A stretch of DNA of 64,000 nucleotides from Fusobacterium mortiferum ATCC 9817 (GCF_000158195.2 NZ_GL987994.1:616343-680342); one strand, 5' to 3'; positions 8,054-18,202 are shown, counted from the first letter of the stretch. Numbers and translations are program-made. Notes: generated from the sequence alone by a model not told the origin.

Positions 8054-8788
8054 ATGAAAATTAATATTCTTACTCTTTTTCCTGAGATGTTTTCAGGATT
8101 TAAAAGTGAAAGTATAATAGGAAAAGCTCTTGAAAAAAATCTTTTAGAGATAAATATTGTAAATATCAGAGAATTTTGTTATGATAAACATAAACAAGCT
8201 GATGATATGCCTTTTGGTGGAGGAGCTGGAATGGTTATGAAACCAGAGCCACTTTTTAGAGCTCTAGAAACTGTAAAGGGAAAGGTAATCTATACCACTC
8301 CTCAAGGTGTGAGATTTAATCAAAAACTTGCTATTGAGTTGGCTCAGGAAGAGGAGATAACTATCATAGCTGGACACTATGAGGGAATAGACGAGAGAGT
8401 AGTAGAGAGTAAAGTTGATTTGGAAGTTTCCATTGGGGATTTTGTTTTGACAGGGGGAGAGTTACCAGCTATGATGATGGCAGATTGTATAGCTAGACTT
8501 GTTCCTGGTGTAATCAAAAAAGAATCCTATGAGAATGACTCCTTTTTCAATGGACTTTTAGATTACCCTCACTATACAAGACCAGCTGAATATGAGGGAA
8601 TGAAAGTTCCTGAAGTGTTACTTTCTGGACACCACAAGAATATAGAAACTTGGAGATTAAAGGAGAGTTTAAAAAGAACTTATCTGAGAAGAAGAGATTT
8701 GCTTGTGGGAAGAGAGCTAAGTAAAGAGGAGAAAAAGCTTTTAGCTGAGATTAAAAGAGAGCTTGGAAAGGAAAAAAATGATATATAA
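8054..8788 (+). CDS. trmD: tRNA (guanine37-N1) methyltransferase TrmD
   Basis: A 244-residue SPOUT methylase that forms m1G37 in tRNAs. Visible landmarks are MKINILTLFPEMF at the start, the DDMPFGGGAGMVMKPEP segment, the knot loop GHYEGIDERV, and SIGDFVLTGGELPAM. I start at the ATG at 8054, one base after the rimM stop and preceded by gaggag. A longer start at 8030 inside rimM would add eight residues not seen in the family. Confidence 0.96.
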   Translation: MKINILTLFPEMFSGFKSESIIGKALEKNLLEINIVNIREFCYDKHKQADDMPFGGGAGMVMKPEPLFRALETVKGKVIYTTPQGVRFNQKLAIELAQEEEITIIAGHYEGIDERVVESKVDLEVSIGDFVLTGGELPAMMMADCIARLVPGVIKKESYENDSFFNGLLDYPHYTRPAEYEGMKVPEVLLSGHHKNIETWRLKESLKRTYLRRRDLLVGRELSKEEKKLLAEIKRELGKEKNDI

Positions 8789-9296
8789 GTTGGGAGAAAA
8801 AACTCCAAAAATAGGAGAGAATAACTATATAGCAGAGAATGCCACTGTAATAGGAGAGGTAGTTACAAATGAAAATGTATCTATCTGGTTTGGAGCTGTT
8901 GTGAGAGCTGATATGAGCAAGGTTACTGTGGGAAGAGATTCTAATATTCAAGATAATTGTACAGTTCATGGAGATACTCCATATCCAGTAACTATAGGAG
9001 AGAGAGTAACTATTGGACACAACTGCATTATACATGGTTGTACTATTGGAGATAACTGTGTAATTGGTATGGGAAGTATACTTTTAAATGGGAGTGTAAT
9101 TCCTAAAAATTGTCTAGTAGCTGCTGGTGCTGTTGTAACTCCAAAACTCCAAGCAGAAGAGGGAAGCCTTATAGCAGGTTCCCCAGCTAGAGTAATTAGA
9201 GCTTTAACTGATGAAAATAGAGAGTATCTTCAATATGCTCATAAGGTTTATATTGAGGATATTGAAAAATATAAAAACCTAGAAGAGATAAAATAG
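8778..9296 (+). CDS. Gamma-carbonic-anhydrase-like hexapeptide repeat protein
   Basis: A 172-residue left-handed beta helix made of hexapeptide turns (such as TVIGEV and VTIGHN) with a C-terminal helix, the gamma-carbonic anhydrase/YrdA/PaaY pattern. The zinc histidines expected for the family are visible in CTVHGD, IGHN and IIHG. The start at 8778 overlaps trmD by 11 bases and is favoured by the ggaaagga SD. Actual carbonic anhydrase activity is not proven for many members. Confidence 0.88.
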   Translation: MIYKLGEKTPKIGENNYIAENATVIGEVVTNENVSIWFGAVVRADMSKVTVGRDSNIQDNCTVHGDTPYPVTIGERVTIGHNCIIHGCTIGDNCVIGMGSILLNGSVIPKNCLVAAGAVVTPKLQAEEGSLIAGSPARVIRALTDENREYLQYAHKVYIEDIEKYKNLEEIK

Positions 9297-9320
9297 TTTT
9301 TAAATTTTTAAGGAGAGAAA

Positions 9321-9884
9321 ATGAGAGAAAAAATTTATTTAGGATTAGTTCACTATCCTGTATATAATAAAAATAATAGCATAGTATGTACATCAGTTAC
9401 AAACTTTGATATACATGATATTTCAAGAAGTTGTAGAACATACAATGTAGCTGGATATAGACTTATAGTTCCAGTAGATGCTCAAAAGATGTTAACAGAG
9501 AGAATAATCGGTTATTGGCAAGAGGGAACTGGAGGTCAGTTCAATAAAGACAGAGAGGATGCTTTTTCTATTACTAGAGTGATGAATAGCATTGAAGACA
9601 CTATTGCTGAGATAGAGGAAAGAGAGGGACAAAGACCTGTTATCATAACTACTTCAGCTAGAATTTTCCCTAATACAGTGGGATATAAAGAGTTATCAGA
9701 TAAGATATTTGAAGATGATAGACCTTACCTATTACTATTTGGAACAGGTTGGGGGCTTACAGATGAGGTAATGGATATGTCAGATTACATATTAGAGCCA
9801 ATTAGAGGCAATACACAATACAACCATCTTTCTGTAAGAGCAGCAGTAGCTATCATATTAGATAGATTATTAGGAGAAAAATAA
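9321..9884 (+). CDS. SPOUT-type RNA methyltransferase (Methyltrn_RNA_4 family)
   Basis: A 187-residue protein beginning YLGLVHYPVYNKNN, with the segments SRSCRTYNVAGYRLIVP and YLLLFGTGWGLTDEVM. These match the putative SAM-dependent RNA methylase family that is usually adjacent to, or fused with, trmD. The GTGWGL loop and the C-terminal hydrophobic stretch fit a trefoil-knot SAM site. The RNA target is unknown. It lies 24 bases after the carbonic-anhydrase-like gene and 18 bases before polC. Confidence 0.75.
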   Translation: MREKIYLGLVHYPVYNKNNSIVCTSVTNFDIHDISRSCRTYNVAGYRLIVPVDAQKMLTERIIGYWQEGTGGQFNKDREDAFSITRVMNSIEDTIAEIEEREGQRPVIITTSARIFPNTVGYKELSDKIFEDDRPYLLLFGTGWGLTDEVMDMSDYILEPIRGNTQYNHLSVRAAVAIILDRLLGEK

Positions 9885-9902
9885 TTTCTCTTTGGAGGAA
9901 CA

Positions 9903-12900
9903 ATGAATAGAAATGAGATAAGAATAAAACCACAAGATGGTATCTTTAGAAAAATGGGTATAAAAAATGTAGATGTTACAGAGATTATATTTTCAGAAAG
10001 AAATAAAAAGATGAGATTTATATGTAATGTTCCTTCAGTTGATGAGTTAAATGAATTAGATGTCATCTATGAAAATATTAAGAAAAACTTTGGTAAAGAG
10101 TTAGAGGTAGATTTTACAGTAAGTTTTTCTGAAAATGATATAAGAAAAGAGCAATTAATAGAGATAGTAGAGAGAGCACTCATAAGATTGAAAGCTAGAA
10201 ACGCTATCTCTAAATCTTTTTTATACCTATATAGAATAAGTATTGAAAATGAGAGCATCAATATTACTCTTGCTGAGCAGAGTGCTATTGATATTTTGAG
10301 AAGTTCTCAAATAGATGAGAAGCTAGAAACAATTCTAGAAAATTTTGGAATATACAATTTCAAGGTAAAGTTTGTATTGGGAGATTTCTCACAAGAGGTA
10401 TCTAAAATAGAAGAGGAAAAACAAAAAGAGATTATCACTCTTTCAGCAAAGATTGATATGGAGAATAAAAAAATTGCTGAACAAAATTCCAACAAGCCAA
10501 AGGCTCAAGAGGTAGTTATAAAAAGTGCTAACTTCTCTAAAGGAGGAGGTTTTTCAGCTAATAAAACTAAGGAGATTAAAGGAAGCTCTATTCCACTAGA
10601 GGAGTTTTTCGAACTCTATGATGATGATACTTGTGTAGTAGAGGGAGAGATCTTTGGAATGGAGTCTAGAGATATAAAAAATGATAGAGTAATTCAGACT
10701 ATTAGAATAACTGATAACCACACCTCTCTTACTACAAAAATCTTCTTAGAAAAAGATAAACCTCTAGATATAAAAATTGGGGATTTTGTAAAGATAAATG
10801 GTAAAAAACAAACTGATAGATTCTCTGACAATGAAGAGATAATGATGATAAATTCTATCAACAAGCTTGATAAGGTAAAAGAGGAAAAGGAAGATAAAGC
10901 TGAAGTAAAAATGGTAGAGCTACACACTCATAGTAAGATGAGTGAGATGGTAGGGGTAACTGATATAGCTGATATTATAAAACAGGCTATAAAATTTGGA
11001 CACTCTGCTGTGGCTATTACAGATTATGCTGTTGTACACTCTTTCCCATTTGCTTATAAAGCAGCCAAGGGAAAGGATATAAAACCTATACTTGGTTGTG
11101 AGATGTATATGGTAGATGATGAAGCTCTTATGGTAAGAAATCCTAAAGATGTACCTCTATTAGAAGAGAACTTTATTGTATTCGACTTAGAAACTATGGG
11201 ACTTAACTCTCATGAACATGAGATAATAGAGATAGGTGCTGTAAAATTAAGAGGGAATAGAATAGTAGATAGATTTTCACAACTTGTAAATCCTCAAAAA
11301 CCTATACCTAAGAAGATTCAAGAGTTGACAAATATAACTCAAGAAATGGTAGATAATATGCCAACAATTGAAGAGGTATTACCAAAGTTTATGGAGTTCG
11401 TGGGAGATGCTACAATGGTAGCCCACAATGCAGCTTTCGATATGGGATTTATAAGAAGAGATGTAAAAAGGCTTTTAGGATATGATTACACTCCAGCAAT
11501 AATAGATACATTACAGATGGCAAGGGACTTATATCCAGATTTAAAAGGGTATGGATTGAAAAACTTAAATAAGGTATTGGGACTTTCATTGGAGAGCCAC
11601 CACAGAGCTGTTGATGACTCACAAGCTACTGCTAATATGTTTATCATATTTATGGAGAGATATTTAGAGAAGGGAATCACTAATCTAAATCAGATAACAG
11701 GAGCTTTTCCAATAAATCTTAAAAAACAGGACACTCATAATGTAATGGTACTAGTACAAAATCTTGCAGGATTAAAAAATATGTACAAGCTAGTTTCAGA
11801 AGCTCATATAGACTACTATGGAAATAAAAAACCTAGAATTTTAAAATCTCATCTGGAAAAATATAGAGAGGGATTGATAGTAGGAAGCTCTATGACTGTA
11901 CACTTTTCCAATGATGGAGAGCTTACAGATTACTATATGAGATATGACTATGAGAGTATCGAAAAAAATATTGGTTTTTATGACTATATAGAGTTACTTC
12001 CTAAGGGGGCTTACTCTGAAATTTATGAAGATGATGGAACAGGAAGTATCTCATCTTTTAAAGCTATTGAAGATATGAATAGGTATTTTTATAACTTAGC
12101 TAAGGAGAAAGGCATCTTAGTTACAGCTAGCTCTAATGTACACTATCTAGATGAGGAGGACTATAAGATAAGAAGTATCCTACTATATGGAAGTGGAAAT
12201 GTATTTAGAGCAAATCAATATAAGATAGATAATAAATTTTATTTTAGAACCACAGATGAGATGTTAGAAGAGTTTAGCTACTTAGGAGAGGATATAGCTC
12301 GTGAAATAGTTGTAACTAATACCAACCTAATAGCTGACAAGATAGAGAAGATAAAACCTGTACCAGATGGGTTTTATCCACCAAAGATAGATAATGCTGA
12401 GAATATAGTTAAAGAGATGACCTATGAAAAAGCTTATAGAATATATGGAAATCCTCTTCCAGAGATAGTTAATGCCAGAATAGAAAGAGAGCTAAATGCT
12501 ATCATTGGAAATGGATTCTCTGTACTTTATCTATCTGCACAAAAACTTGTTAAAAAATCCTTAGATAGTGGATACCTAGTTGGTTCTAGAGGTTCAGTAG
12601 GTTCTTCATTAGTAGCTTTTATGATGGGAATAACTGAGGTTAATGCCCTATATCCTCACTATATCTGTACTAATCCTGAGTGTAAAAACTCTGAATTTAT
12701 TGAGAGAGAGGGAGTAGGTATTGACTTACCAGAAAAGAATTGTCCTAAGTGTGGAAAACCATATAAAAGAGATGGATACTCTATACCATTTGAAGTATTT
12801 ATGGGATTTAATGGAGATAAGGTACCAGATATAGACCTTAACTTCTCTGGAGAGTATCAATCAGAAATACATAGATATTGTGAGCAACTTTTCGGTAAAG

Positions 12901-14255
12901 AAAATGTATTTAAAGCAGGAACAATCTCTACTCTTGCTGAGAAAAACGCCGAAGGTTATGTAAAAAAATATTTTGAAGAGCATGATATGAAAAATAATAA
13001 GGCTGAGATACTGAGGCTTGCTAAAAAGTGTGAGGGAGCAAAGAAAACAACAGGGCAACACCCTGGAGGAATGGTTGTAGTGCCACATGACCACACTATA
13101 TATGAGTTTTGTCCAGTGCAAAAACCAGCTAATGATGAGAAAAACGATTCTATCACTACACACTATGACTATCACGTAATGGATGAACAGTTAGTAAAAC
13201 TGGATATACTTGGACATGACGATCCTACTACTATAAAACTTTTACAGGAGTATACAGGAGTGGATATATACTCTATTCCACTATCAGATCCAGATACCTT
13301 GAAGATATTTTCTAGCACTGAATCTTTAGGAGTTACTCCAGAACAGATAAACTCTGTTGTAGGAACTTTTGGAGTACCAGAGTTTGGAACTCCATTTGTG
13401 CGTCAGATGTTAATAGACACTATGCCTAAAACTTTTGCTGAGCTTGTAAGAATATCAGGACTTTCTCATGGTACAGACGTATGGCTTAACAATGCTCAAG
13501 AGTTTATTAGACAGAAACAAGCTACTCTTTCACAGGTAATTACAGTACGTGATGACATAATGAACTATCTTATTGACCAAGGACTAGAGAAAGGAACAGC
13601 CTTTAAAATAATGGAGTTTGTAAGAAAGGGACAACCTACTAAAAATCCAGAAGGTTGGAAAGCTTATTCCGACTTGATGAAAGAGCATAATGTTGCTGAA
13701 TGGTATATAGAGTCTTGTAGAAGAATAAAGTACATGTTCCCTAAAGGGCATGCTGTGGCTTATGTTATGATGGCTATGAGAATAGCTTACTTCAAAGTAC
13801 ACTACCCACTAGCCTTCTATGCTGCATATCTATCGAGAAAGGCTGAGGATTTTGACTATGAGATAATGGGAAAACCTGAATCAGCAAAATCTCATTTAGA
13901 GATACTTTCTAAAGAGCCTAAGCTAGATGTAAAGAAAAAAGCTGAGATGGCTATATGTGAGATTGTAGTGGAGATGTATGCTAGAGGATTGGAATTTTTA
14001 CCAATAGATATATACAAATCAGGTGGAGTAAAATTTACTATTGAAGATGGTAAGATAAGAGTGCCACTTATAGCTTTAGCTGGACTTGGAGGAGCTGTTA
14101 TAGATAATATTATCAAGGAGAGAGAGGAGAGTAAGTTCTTATCTTTTGAAGATTTAAAGAGAAGAACAAAGGTTTCTCAAACTATAATTGATAAGTTAAA
14201 GATGATAAAAGCTATCGATTCTTTAAGTGAGACTAATCAAATCTCATTATTTTAG
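9903..14255 (+). CDS. polC: DNA polymerase III alpha subunit, PolC type
   Basis: A 1450-residue replicative polymerase of the Gram-positive PolC class. An N-terminal region and OB fold (about 1-330) come first. The PHP domain begins at VELHTHSKMSEM (about 338) and is interrupted by a DEDD 3'-5' exonuclease (FIVFDLETMG, about 423-590). A zinc-finger segment follows (CTNPECK...CPKCGKP, about 920-955), then the palm with catalytic PDIDLNFSGEYQ (about 975) and the fingers. Its own exonuclease makes it self-proofreading. PolC together with outer-membrane genes is characteristic of Fusobacteria. Full length. Confidence 0.97.
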   Translation: MNRNEIRIKPQDGIFRKMGIKNVDVTEIIFSERNKKMRFICNVPSVDELNELDVIYENIKKNFGKELEVDFTVSFSENDIRKEQLIEIVERALIRLKARNAISKSFLYLYRISIENESINITLAEQSAIDILRSSQIDEKLETILENFGIYNFKVKFVLGDFSQEVSKIEEEKQKEIITLSAKIDMENKKIAEQNSNKPKAQEVVIKSANFSKGGGFSANKTKEIKGSSIPLEEFFELYDDDTCVVEGEIFGMESRDIKNDRVIQTIRITDNHTSLTTKIFLEKDKPLDIKIGDFVKINGKKQTDRFSDNEEIMMINSINKLDKVKEEKEDKAEVKMVELHTHSKMSEMVGVTDIADIIKQAIKFGHSAVAITDYAVVHSFPFAYKAAKGKDIKPILGCEMYMVDDEALMVRNPKDVPLLEENFIVFDLETMGLNSHEHEIIEIGAVKLRGNRIVDRFSQLVNPQKPIPKKIQELTNITQEMVDNMPTIEEVLPKFMEFVGDATMVAHNAAFDMGFIRRDVKRLLGYDYTPAIIDTLQMARDLYPDLKGYGLKNLNKVLGLSLESHHRAVDDSQATANMFIIFMERYLEKGITNLNQITGAFPINLKKQDTHNVMVLVQNLAGLKNMYKLVSEAHIDYYGNKKPRILKSHLEKYREGLIVGSSMTVHFSNDGELTDYYMRYDYESIEKNIGFYDYIELLPKGAYSEIYEDDGTGSISSFKAIEDMNRYFYNLAKEKGILVTASSNVHYLDEEDYKIRSILLYGSGNVFRANQYKIDNKFYFRTTDEMLEEFSYLGEDIAREIVVTNTNLIADKIEKIKPVPDGFYPPKIDNAENIVKEMTYEKAYRIYGNPLPEIVNARIERELNAIIGNGFSVLYLSAQKLVKKSLDSGYLVGSRGSVGSSLVAFMMGITEVNALYPHYICTNPECKNSEFIEREGVGIDLPEKNCPKCGKPYKRDGYSIPFEVFMGFNGDKVPDIDLNFSGEYQSEIHRYCEQLFGKENVFKAGTISTLAEKNAEGYVKKYFEEHDMKNNKAEILRLAKKCEGAKKTTGQHPGGMVVVPHDHTIYEFCPVQKPANDEKNDSITTHYDYHVMDEQLVKLDILGHDDPTTIKLLQEYTGVDIYSIPLSDPDTLKIFSSTESLGVTPEQINSVVGTFGVPEFGTPFVRQMLIDTMPKTFAELVRISGLSHGTDVWLNNAQEFIRQKQATLSQVITVRDDIMNYLIDQGLEKGTAFKIMEFVRKGQPTKNPEGWKAYSDLMKEHNVAEWYIESCRRIKYMFPKGHAVAYVMMAMRIAYFKVHYPLAFYAAYLSRKAEDFDYEIMGKPESAKSHLEILSKEPKLDVKKKAEMAICEIVVEMYARGLEFLPIDIYKSGGVKFTIEDGKIRVPLIALAGLGGAVIDNIIKEREESKFLSFEDLKRRTKVSQTIIDKLKMIKAIDSLSETNQISLF

Positions 14256-14274
14256 AAAAAAATTATAAAAACAG

Positions 14275-14303
14275 TTGTAAAATAAGGAATGTTGTGGTAT
14301 AAA
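14275..14303 (+). promoter_or_regulatory. Probable promoter of the HU gene
   Basis: TTGTAA (14275-14280), 17 bases, TATAAA (14298-14303), 53 bases before the HU ATG. Confidence 0.55.
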
Positions 14304-14355
14304 AGATAGTATACTACTTATAGTAATTGCTATAAAAATCAAGGAGGATTATCAA

Positions 14356-14634
14356 ATGACTAAAAAAGAGTTTGTAGATTTATATTTTCAAAAAGGAGAG
14401 TTTACAACTAAAGTAGATGCAGAGAAAAAAGCTATGGCTTTCTTAGCAACTATTGAAGAGGTTTTAGAAAAGGGAGATGAAATTTCTTTCTTAGGATTTG
14501 GAAAATTTGAAGTTACTGAAAGAGCAGCTAGAACTTGTAGAAACCCTCAAACTGGAGAAGAAATGAAAGTTGAGGCTAAAAAAGCTGTTAAATTTAAAGC
14601 AGGAAAAGCTTTATCTGAAAAAGTTAACAAATAG
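14356..14634 (+). CDS. hup: HU-family nucleoid DNA-binding protein
   Basis: A 92-residue histone-like protein. The HU signature GFGKFEVTERAARTCRNPQTG contains the DNA-clasping arm, including the intercalating proline in RNPQTG. It bends and compacts DNA. It has its own promoter, the SD aaggagg and a terminator after it, as expected for a highly expressed monocistronic gene. Confidence 0.95.
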   Translation: MTKKEFVDLYFQKGEFTTKVDAEKKAMAFLATIEEVLEKGDEISFLGFGKFEVTERAARTCRNPQTGEEMKVEAKKAVKFKAGKALSEKVNK

Positions 14635-14650
14635 TTTTTAATTTATAGAG

Positions 14651-14675
14651 TGAGGGTGTAAACCCTCATTTTTAT
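14651..14675 (+). terminator. Terminator after HU
   Basis: A 7-bp GC-rich stem TGAGGGT/ACCCTCA with a short loop, followed by TTTTTATTTT. Confidence 0.85.
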
Positions 14676-14754
14676 TTTGCTTGAAAAATATCAAAAATTA
14701 AAGTAAAATAAAGCTATAAAGTAAAAGGTATAGAAATTAAAGATTGGAGGATAC

Positions 14755-16035
14755 ATGAAAAAATATTTAATAGGGATGTTCATTTTGATGAGTTCAATTT
14801 TAACATTAGCAGAATATAAATATCCTTTTCAAAATCCAAATGTAGCTACTATAATTGGAAGCTCAACTCTTATGACTGAAGGTGTAACTACAAAAGTACC
14901 TGTGAAGGAGTATAAGATAACTCTACCTTGGTCAGAGCCAGTACCAGAAAATTTTTGGTATAATGAAGGATTTAAGTTTTCATTAGTTTCTCAAAATAAA
15001 AAAGCTCCTTTAGTATTCTTACTAGCAGGGACAGGGTCAGCTCACAATTCTATAAGAATGGAGTATTTTCAGAGAATTTTTTATGATGCTGGTTATCACG
15101 TAGTGTCTATCTCTTCTCCTATGAATAGCAACTTTGTCATCAATGCTTCTACAAGTAAGATGCCAGGAATGATAGTAGAAGATTCAGAGGACATCTATAA
15201 AGTAATGAAGGAGATTAATAAAAAAATTTCTGATGAGGTGGAGATTAGTGATTACTATCTAGTAGGATATAGTCTTGGAGGAACAGAGGCTGGAATACTA
15301 TCTTGGATAGATGAAAGGGAAAAAGATTTTAATTTTAAAAGAGTATTTATGATAAATCCAGCTGTGGATCTATACAAGTCTGCACAAAAATTGGATAAAT
15401 ATATGGATTTTCCTGAAGAAGATAGGGCAGAAAAGATTTCTCAAATGATAGAGAATATAATAGATACAGTTGTAAGTAATACATTACCAGAGTATTCTTC
15501 TGTTGATGTAGAAACAATCTACAAGATATTTTCACAAAAACAATTGAGTGATAAGGAGATGGAGCAACTTATAGGTGGAGCTTTTAGATTGACTTCTATT
15601 GATTTAAACTATATAGTAGATGTGTTAAATAACAGAGCAGTCTATGTAAAAGAGCCAGTGGGAAAATTTACTCCTATGTTTGAGATTTTTAAAAAGATTA
15701 ATTTTGCTACTTTTGAAGAGTATATTGAAAGACTAGCTCTGCCATATTATCAAGAAAAGTTAGGAAAAGAGTTAGGGTTAGAGGATTTATTAGTAAAGGC
15801 TAGATTAAACTATATAGAGGATTATTTAAAAAATACTCCTAAAATAATGGCTGTTACCAATGCTGATGAATTGATATTAGATAGTGAAGATATAGAGTTT
15901 TTAAAGGCAACTTTTGATGATAGATTGATAGTTTATCCATATGGAGGGCACTGTGGAAATATGTTTTTTACTCCTAATATAAAAGTTATGCTAGATTTTT
16001 TAGAGAAAGGAGAGGTAGAGCATGAAAATAAATAG
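14755..16035 (+). CDS. Exported alpha/beta hydrolase linked to mlaA
   Basis: A 426-residue protein with an N-terminal signal peptide (about 1-19, ending LTLAEY). The central alpha/beta-hydrolase core has a strand-loop LVFLLAGTGSAHN (oxyanion region) and the nucleophile elbow GYSLGG (Ser about 171). Late acid and histidine candidates are DELILDSEDIEF and YGGHCGNMF. It overlaps mlaA by 14 bases, so the two are coupled. A lipase or envelope esterase role tied to outer-membrane phospholipid handling is likely, but the substrate is inference. Confidence 0.75.
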   Translation: MKKYLIGMFILMSSILTLAEYKYPFQNPNVATIIGSSTLMTEGVTTKVPVKEYKITLPWSEPVPENFWYNEGFKFSLVSQNKKAPLVFLLAGTGSAHNSIRMEYFQRIFYDAGYHVVSISSPMNSNFVINASTSKMPGMIVEDSEDIYKVMKEINKKISDEVEISDYYLVGYSLGGTEAGILSWIDEREKDFNFKRVFMINPAVDLYKSAQKLDKYMDFPEEDRAEKISQMIENIIDTVVSNTLPEYSSVDVETIYKIFSQKQLSDKEMEQLIGGAFRLTSIDLNYIVDVLNNRAVYVKEPVGKFTPMFEIFKKINFATFEEYIERLALPYYQEKLGKELGLEDLLVKARLNYIEDYLKNTPKIMAVTNADELILDSEDIEFLKATFDDRLIVYPYGGHCGNMFFTPNIKVMLDFLEKGEVEHENK

Positions 16036-16747
16036 ATTAATTGTTATACTTATGCTGATTTTATCTATCACAACTTTTTCTAAAGAGAGTGAGGAAGTAA
16101 AAAATATAGATAACTCTTTTGAATACTTTGAAGTATATGACCCATTAGAGCCTATCAATAGAAGAATTTATTACTTTAACTATCACTTTGAAAAATATAT
16201 ATCTCTACCAGCAGTAAGAGTGTATAGAAGTGTTACTCCAAGTCCAGTAAGACAAGGGATAACTAATTTTTTCAAAAATACTGACAATATATCTACTACT
16301 GCTAACTCATTGTTACAATTAAAAATAAAAAAGGCTATGAGAGCAATTGGAAGATTTACCATGAATAGTGCTGTGGGAGTTGGAGGCTTTGTAGATGTAG
16401 CTTCAGATATGGGGATGCCTAAACCGTATGAAGATTTTGGGCTTACATTGGCTCATTATGGAGTGAGAAAGGGACCTTATTTAGTGTTACCAATATTGGG
16501 ACCTAGCTCTTTAAGAGATGCCTTTGGAACAGGAGTAGATGTTTTAGGGAGAGGTACTCTATACCATACAGTTGATTTAGATGAGATGAATAATATGTTA
16601 GTAACAGGATTATATGGGATAGATAAGAGAAATAATATACCATTTAAATACTATGATACTGGCTCTCCTTTTGAATATGAGTACATGAGATTTCTGTATT
16701 TTAAATATAGAAAGTTACAAGCAGATTTAGGAAGCGAAGTATTCTAA
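16022..16747 (+). CDS. mlaA: MlaA (VacJ)-family outer-membrane lipid-asymmetry protein
   Basis: A 241-residue protein with a signal sequence (about 1-20) and the MlaA core: YDPLEPINRRIYYFNYHFEKY, FTMNSAVGVGGFVDVA, and YLVLPILGPSSLRDA. In Proteobacteria MlaA is a lipoprotein ring that removes phospholipid from the outer leaflet of the outer membrane. No lipobox cysteine is seen (the signal ends TTFSKES), so this one may be soluble or periplasmic, or anchored otherwise. It is good evidence for a diderm host. It is coupled to the hydrolase upstream. Confidence 0.9.
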   Translation: MKINRLIVILMLILSITTFSKESEEVKNIDNSFEYFEVYDPLEPINRRIYYFNYHFEKYISLPAVRVYRSVTPSPVRQGITNFFKNTDNISTTANSLLQLKIKKAMRAIGRFTMNSAVGVGGFVDVASDMGMPKPYEDFGLTLAHYGVRKGPYLVLPILGPSSLRDAFGTGVDVLGRGTLYHTVDLDEMNNMLVTGLYGIDKRNNIPFKYYDTGSPFEYEYMRFLYFKYRKLQADLGSEVF

Positions 16748-16775
16748 TCATATAAAATAGAAGTTGGAGGTTTTT

Positions 16776-18158
16776 ATGAATTTACAAGAGAAAGTTTTAG
16801 GCTACAAAGATGAAGTAGTAAAACACATTCAAGGTTCTGTACAGTTAAAAAGTGTTATGGAGCCAGCTAAAGAGGGAATGCCTTTTGGAGAGGGACCAGC
16901 TAAAGCGTTAAATTATTTTGTAGAATTAGGAAAAGAGTTAGGATTTCAAGTAGTCAACTATGATAACTATGCTACAACAATAGAGTTTGGAGAGGGAGAA
17001 GAGGTATTAGGAATATTAGGACACGTAGACGTTGTACCAGAAGGAGAAGGTTGGGACTACCCACCATATAGTGGTGCTATTGTAGATGGTAAAATCTATG
17101 GAAGAGGAACACTAGACGACAAGGGACCATCTGTAATCTGCCTATACGCTATGAAAACTATAATGGATTCTGGAATAAAATTAAATAGAAAAGTTAGAAT
17201 GATATTGGGAGCAAATGAAGAGAGTGGAAGTAAGTGTATGGATTACTATTTCAATACTTTAAAGATGCCACAACCTACATTAGCTTTTACACCAGATTCA
17301 ACTTTCCCTGTTACTTTTGCTGAAAAGGGAATAGTACGTATCAAATTAAACAATAACTATCCTACTCTAAAAGAGGTATCACTTGTAGGAGGAAATGCTT
17401 TTAACTCTGTTCCAGAGAGATGTGAATTAAATATTCCTAAATCATTTGTAGCTGGAGTAGAGGAAGCAATAGAAAAATATAACTCAGATAAAGAGTATAA
17501 AGTAACTTGTGAATTAGTAGGGGAAAATTACCTAATCAACTCTTATGGTAAATCTGCTCATGCTTCTAAACCAACATTAGGATATAACTCTGTATCAGCA
17601 CTATTTGAGTTTTTAAAACTTGTAGATGTAAAAAATGAGGAGTTAAAATCTCTAGTAGAATTCTTTAACACTTATATTAAAATGGAGTTAGATGGAGAAT
17701 CTTTAGGAGTTAATTTTGAAGATAATGAAAGTGGAAAGCTTACTTTAAATATAGGAAAAACTACTTTAAAAGATGGAGTTTTAGAAGTTTGTATAGATAT
17801 AAGATGTCCAGTTCATGTAGCTAATACAAAGGTTATAGATACAATCAAAGAAAAAGTTGGAGATAAGATGGAAGTAGAGGTAGCTGGAAATACTGCTCCA
17901 CTTTATGTTTCAAAAGATAGTTTCTTAGTATCTACTCTTATGGGAATCTATAAAGATATAACTGGAGATGCTGTAAGTGAGCCTATCGCTATCGGTGGAG
18001 GAACTTATGCTAGAACTGTAACTAATGGAGTTGCTTTTGGAGCTTTACTTTCATCTCAAGTAGATAATATGCACCAAAAAAATGAGTATCTAGAGATAGA
18101 TAAGATAGATACACTATTAAAGATTTATGTAGAGGCTATCTATCAATTAGCTAAATAA
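16776..18158 (+). CDS. pepV: M20 dipeptidase, PepV-like
   Basis: A 460-residue zinc dipeptidase of the PepV/carnosinase-like M20 group. Metal and catalytic motifs are visible: GHVDVVPEGEGW (His, Asp), GRGTLDDKG (bridging Asp), GANEESGSKC (catalytic Glu pair), and a late GGGTYARTV with the final metal histidine near VDNMHQKNE. It probably cleaves dipeptides in the cytosol. I use the ATG at 16776 after the SD ttggagg rather than an upstream GTG that overlaps the SD. Confidence 0.9.
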   Translation: MNLQEKVLGYKDEVVKHIQGSVQLKSVMEPAKEGMPFGEGPAKALNYFVELGKELGFQVVNYDNYATTIEFGEGEEVLGILGHVDVVPEGEGWDYPPYSGAIVDGKIYGRGTLDDKGPSVICLYAMKTIMDSGIKLNRKVRMILGANEESGSKCMDYYFNTLKMPQPTLAFTPDSTFPVTFAEKGIVRIKLNNNYPTLKEVSLVGGNAFNSVPERCELNIPKSFVAGVEEAIEKYNSDKEYKVTCELVGENYLINSYGKSAHASKPTLGYNSVSALFEFLKLVDVKNEELKSLVEFFNTYIKMELDGESLGVNFEDNESGKLTLNIGKTTLKDGVLEVCIDIRCPVHVANTKVIDTIKEKVGDKMEVEVAGNTAPLYVSKDSFLVSTLMGIYKDITGDAVSEPIAIGGGTYARTVTNGVAFGALLSSQVDNMHQKNEYLEIDKIDTLLKIYVEAIYQLAK

Positions 18159-18174
18159 AAATTTATAGAGAGAT

Positions 18175-18202
18175 TTTATCTTACTAAAATTTTAGTAGAA
18201 TC
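18175..18202 (+). repeat. 28-base repeat with palindromic core, copy 1
   Basis: Identical over 28 bases to 18373-18400. The core ACTAAAATTTTAGT is a perfect palindrome also found inside the 22-base palindrome at 30162-30183. Confidence 0.8.
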
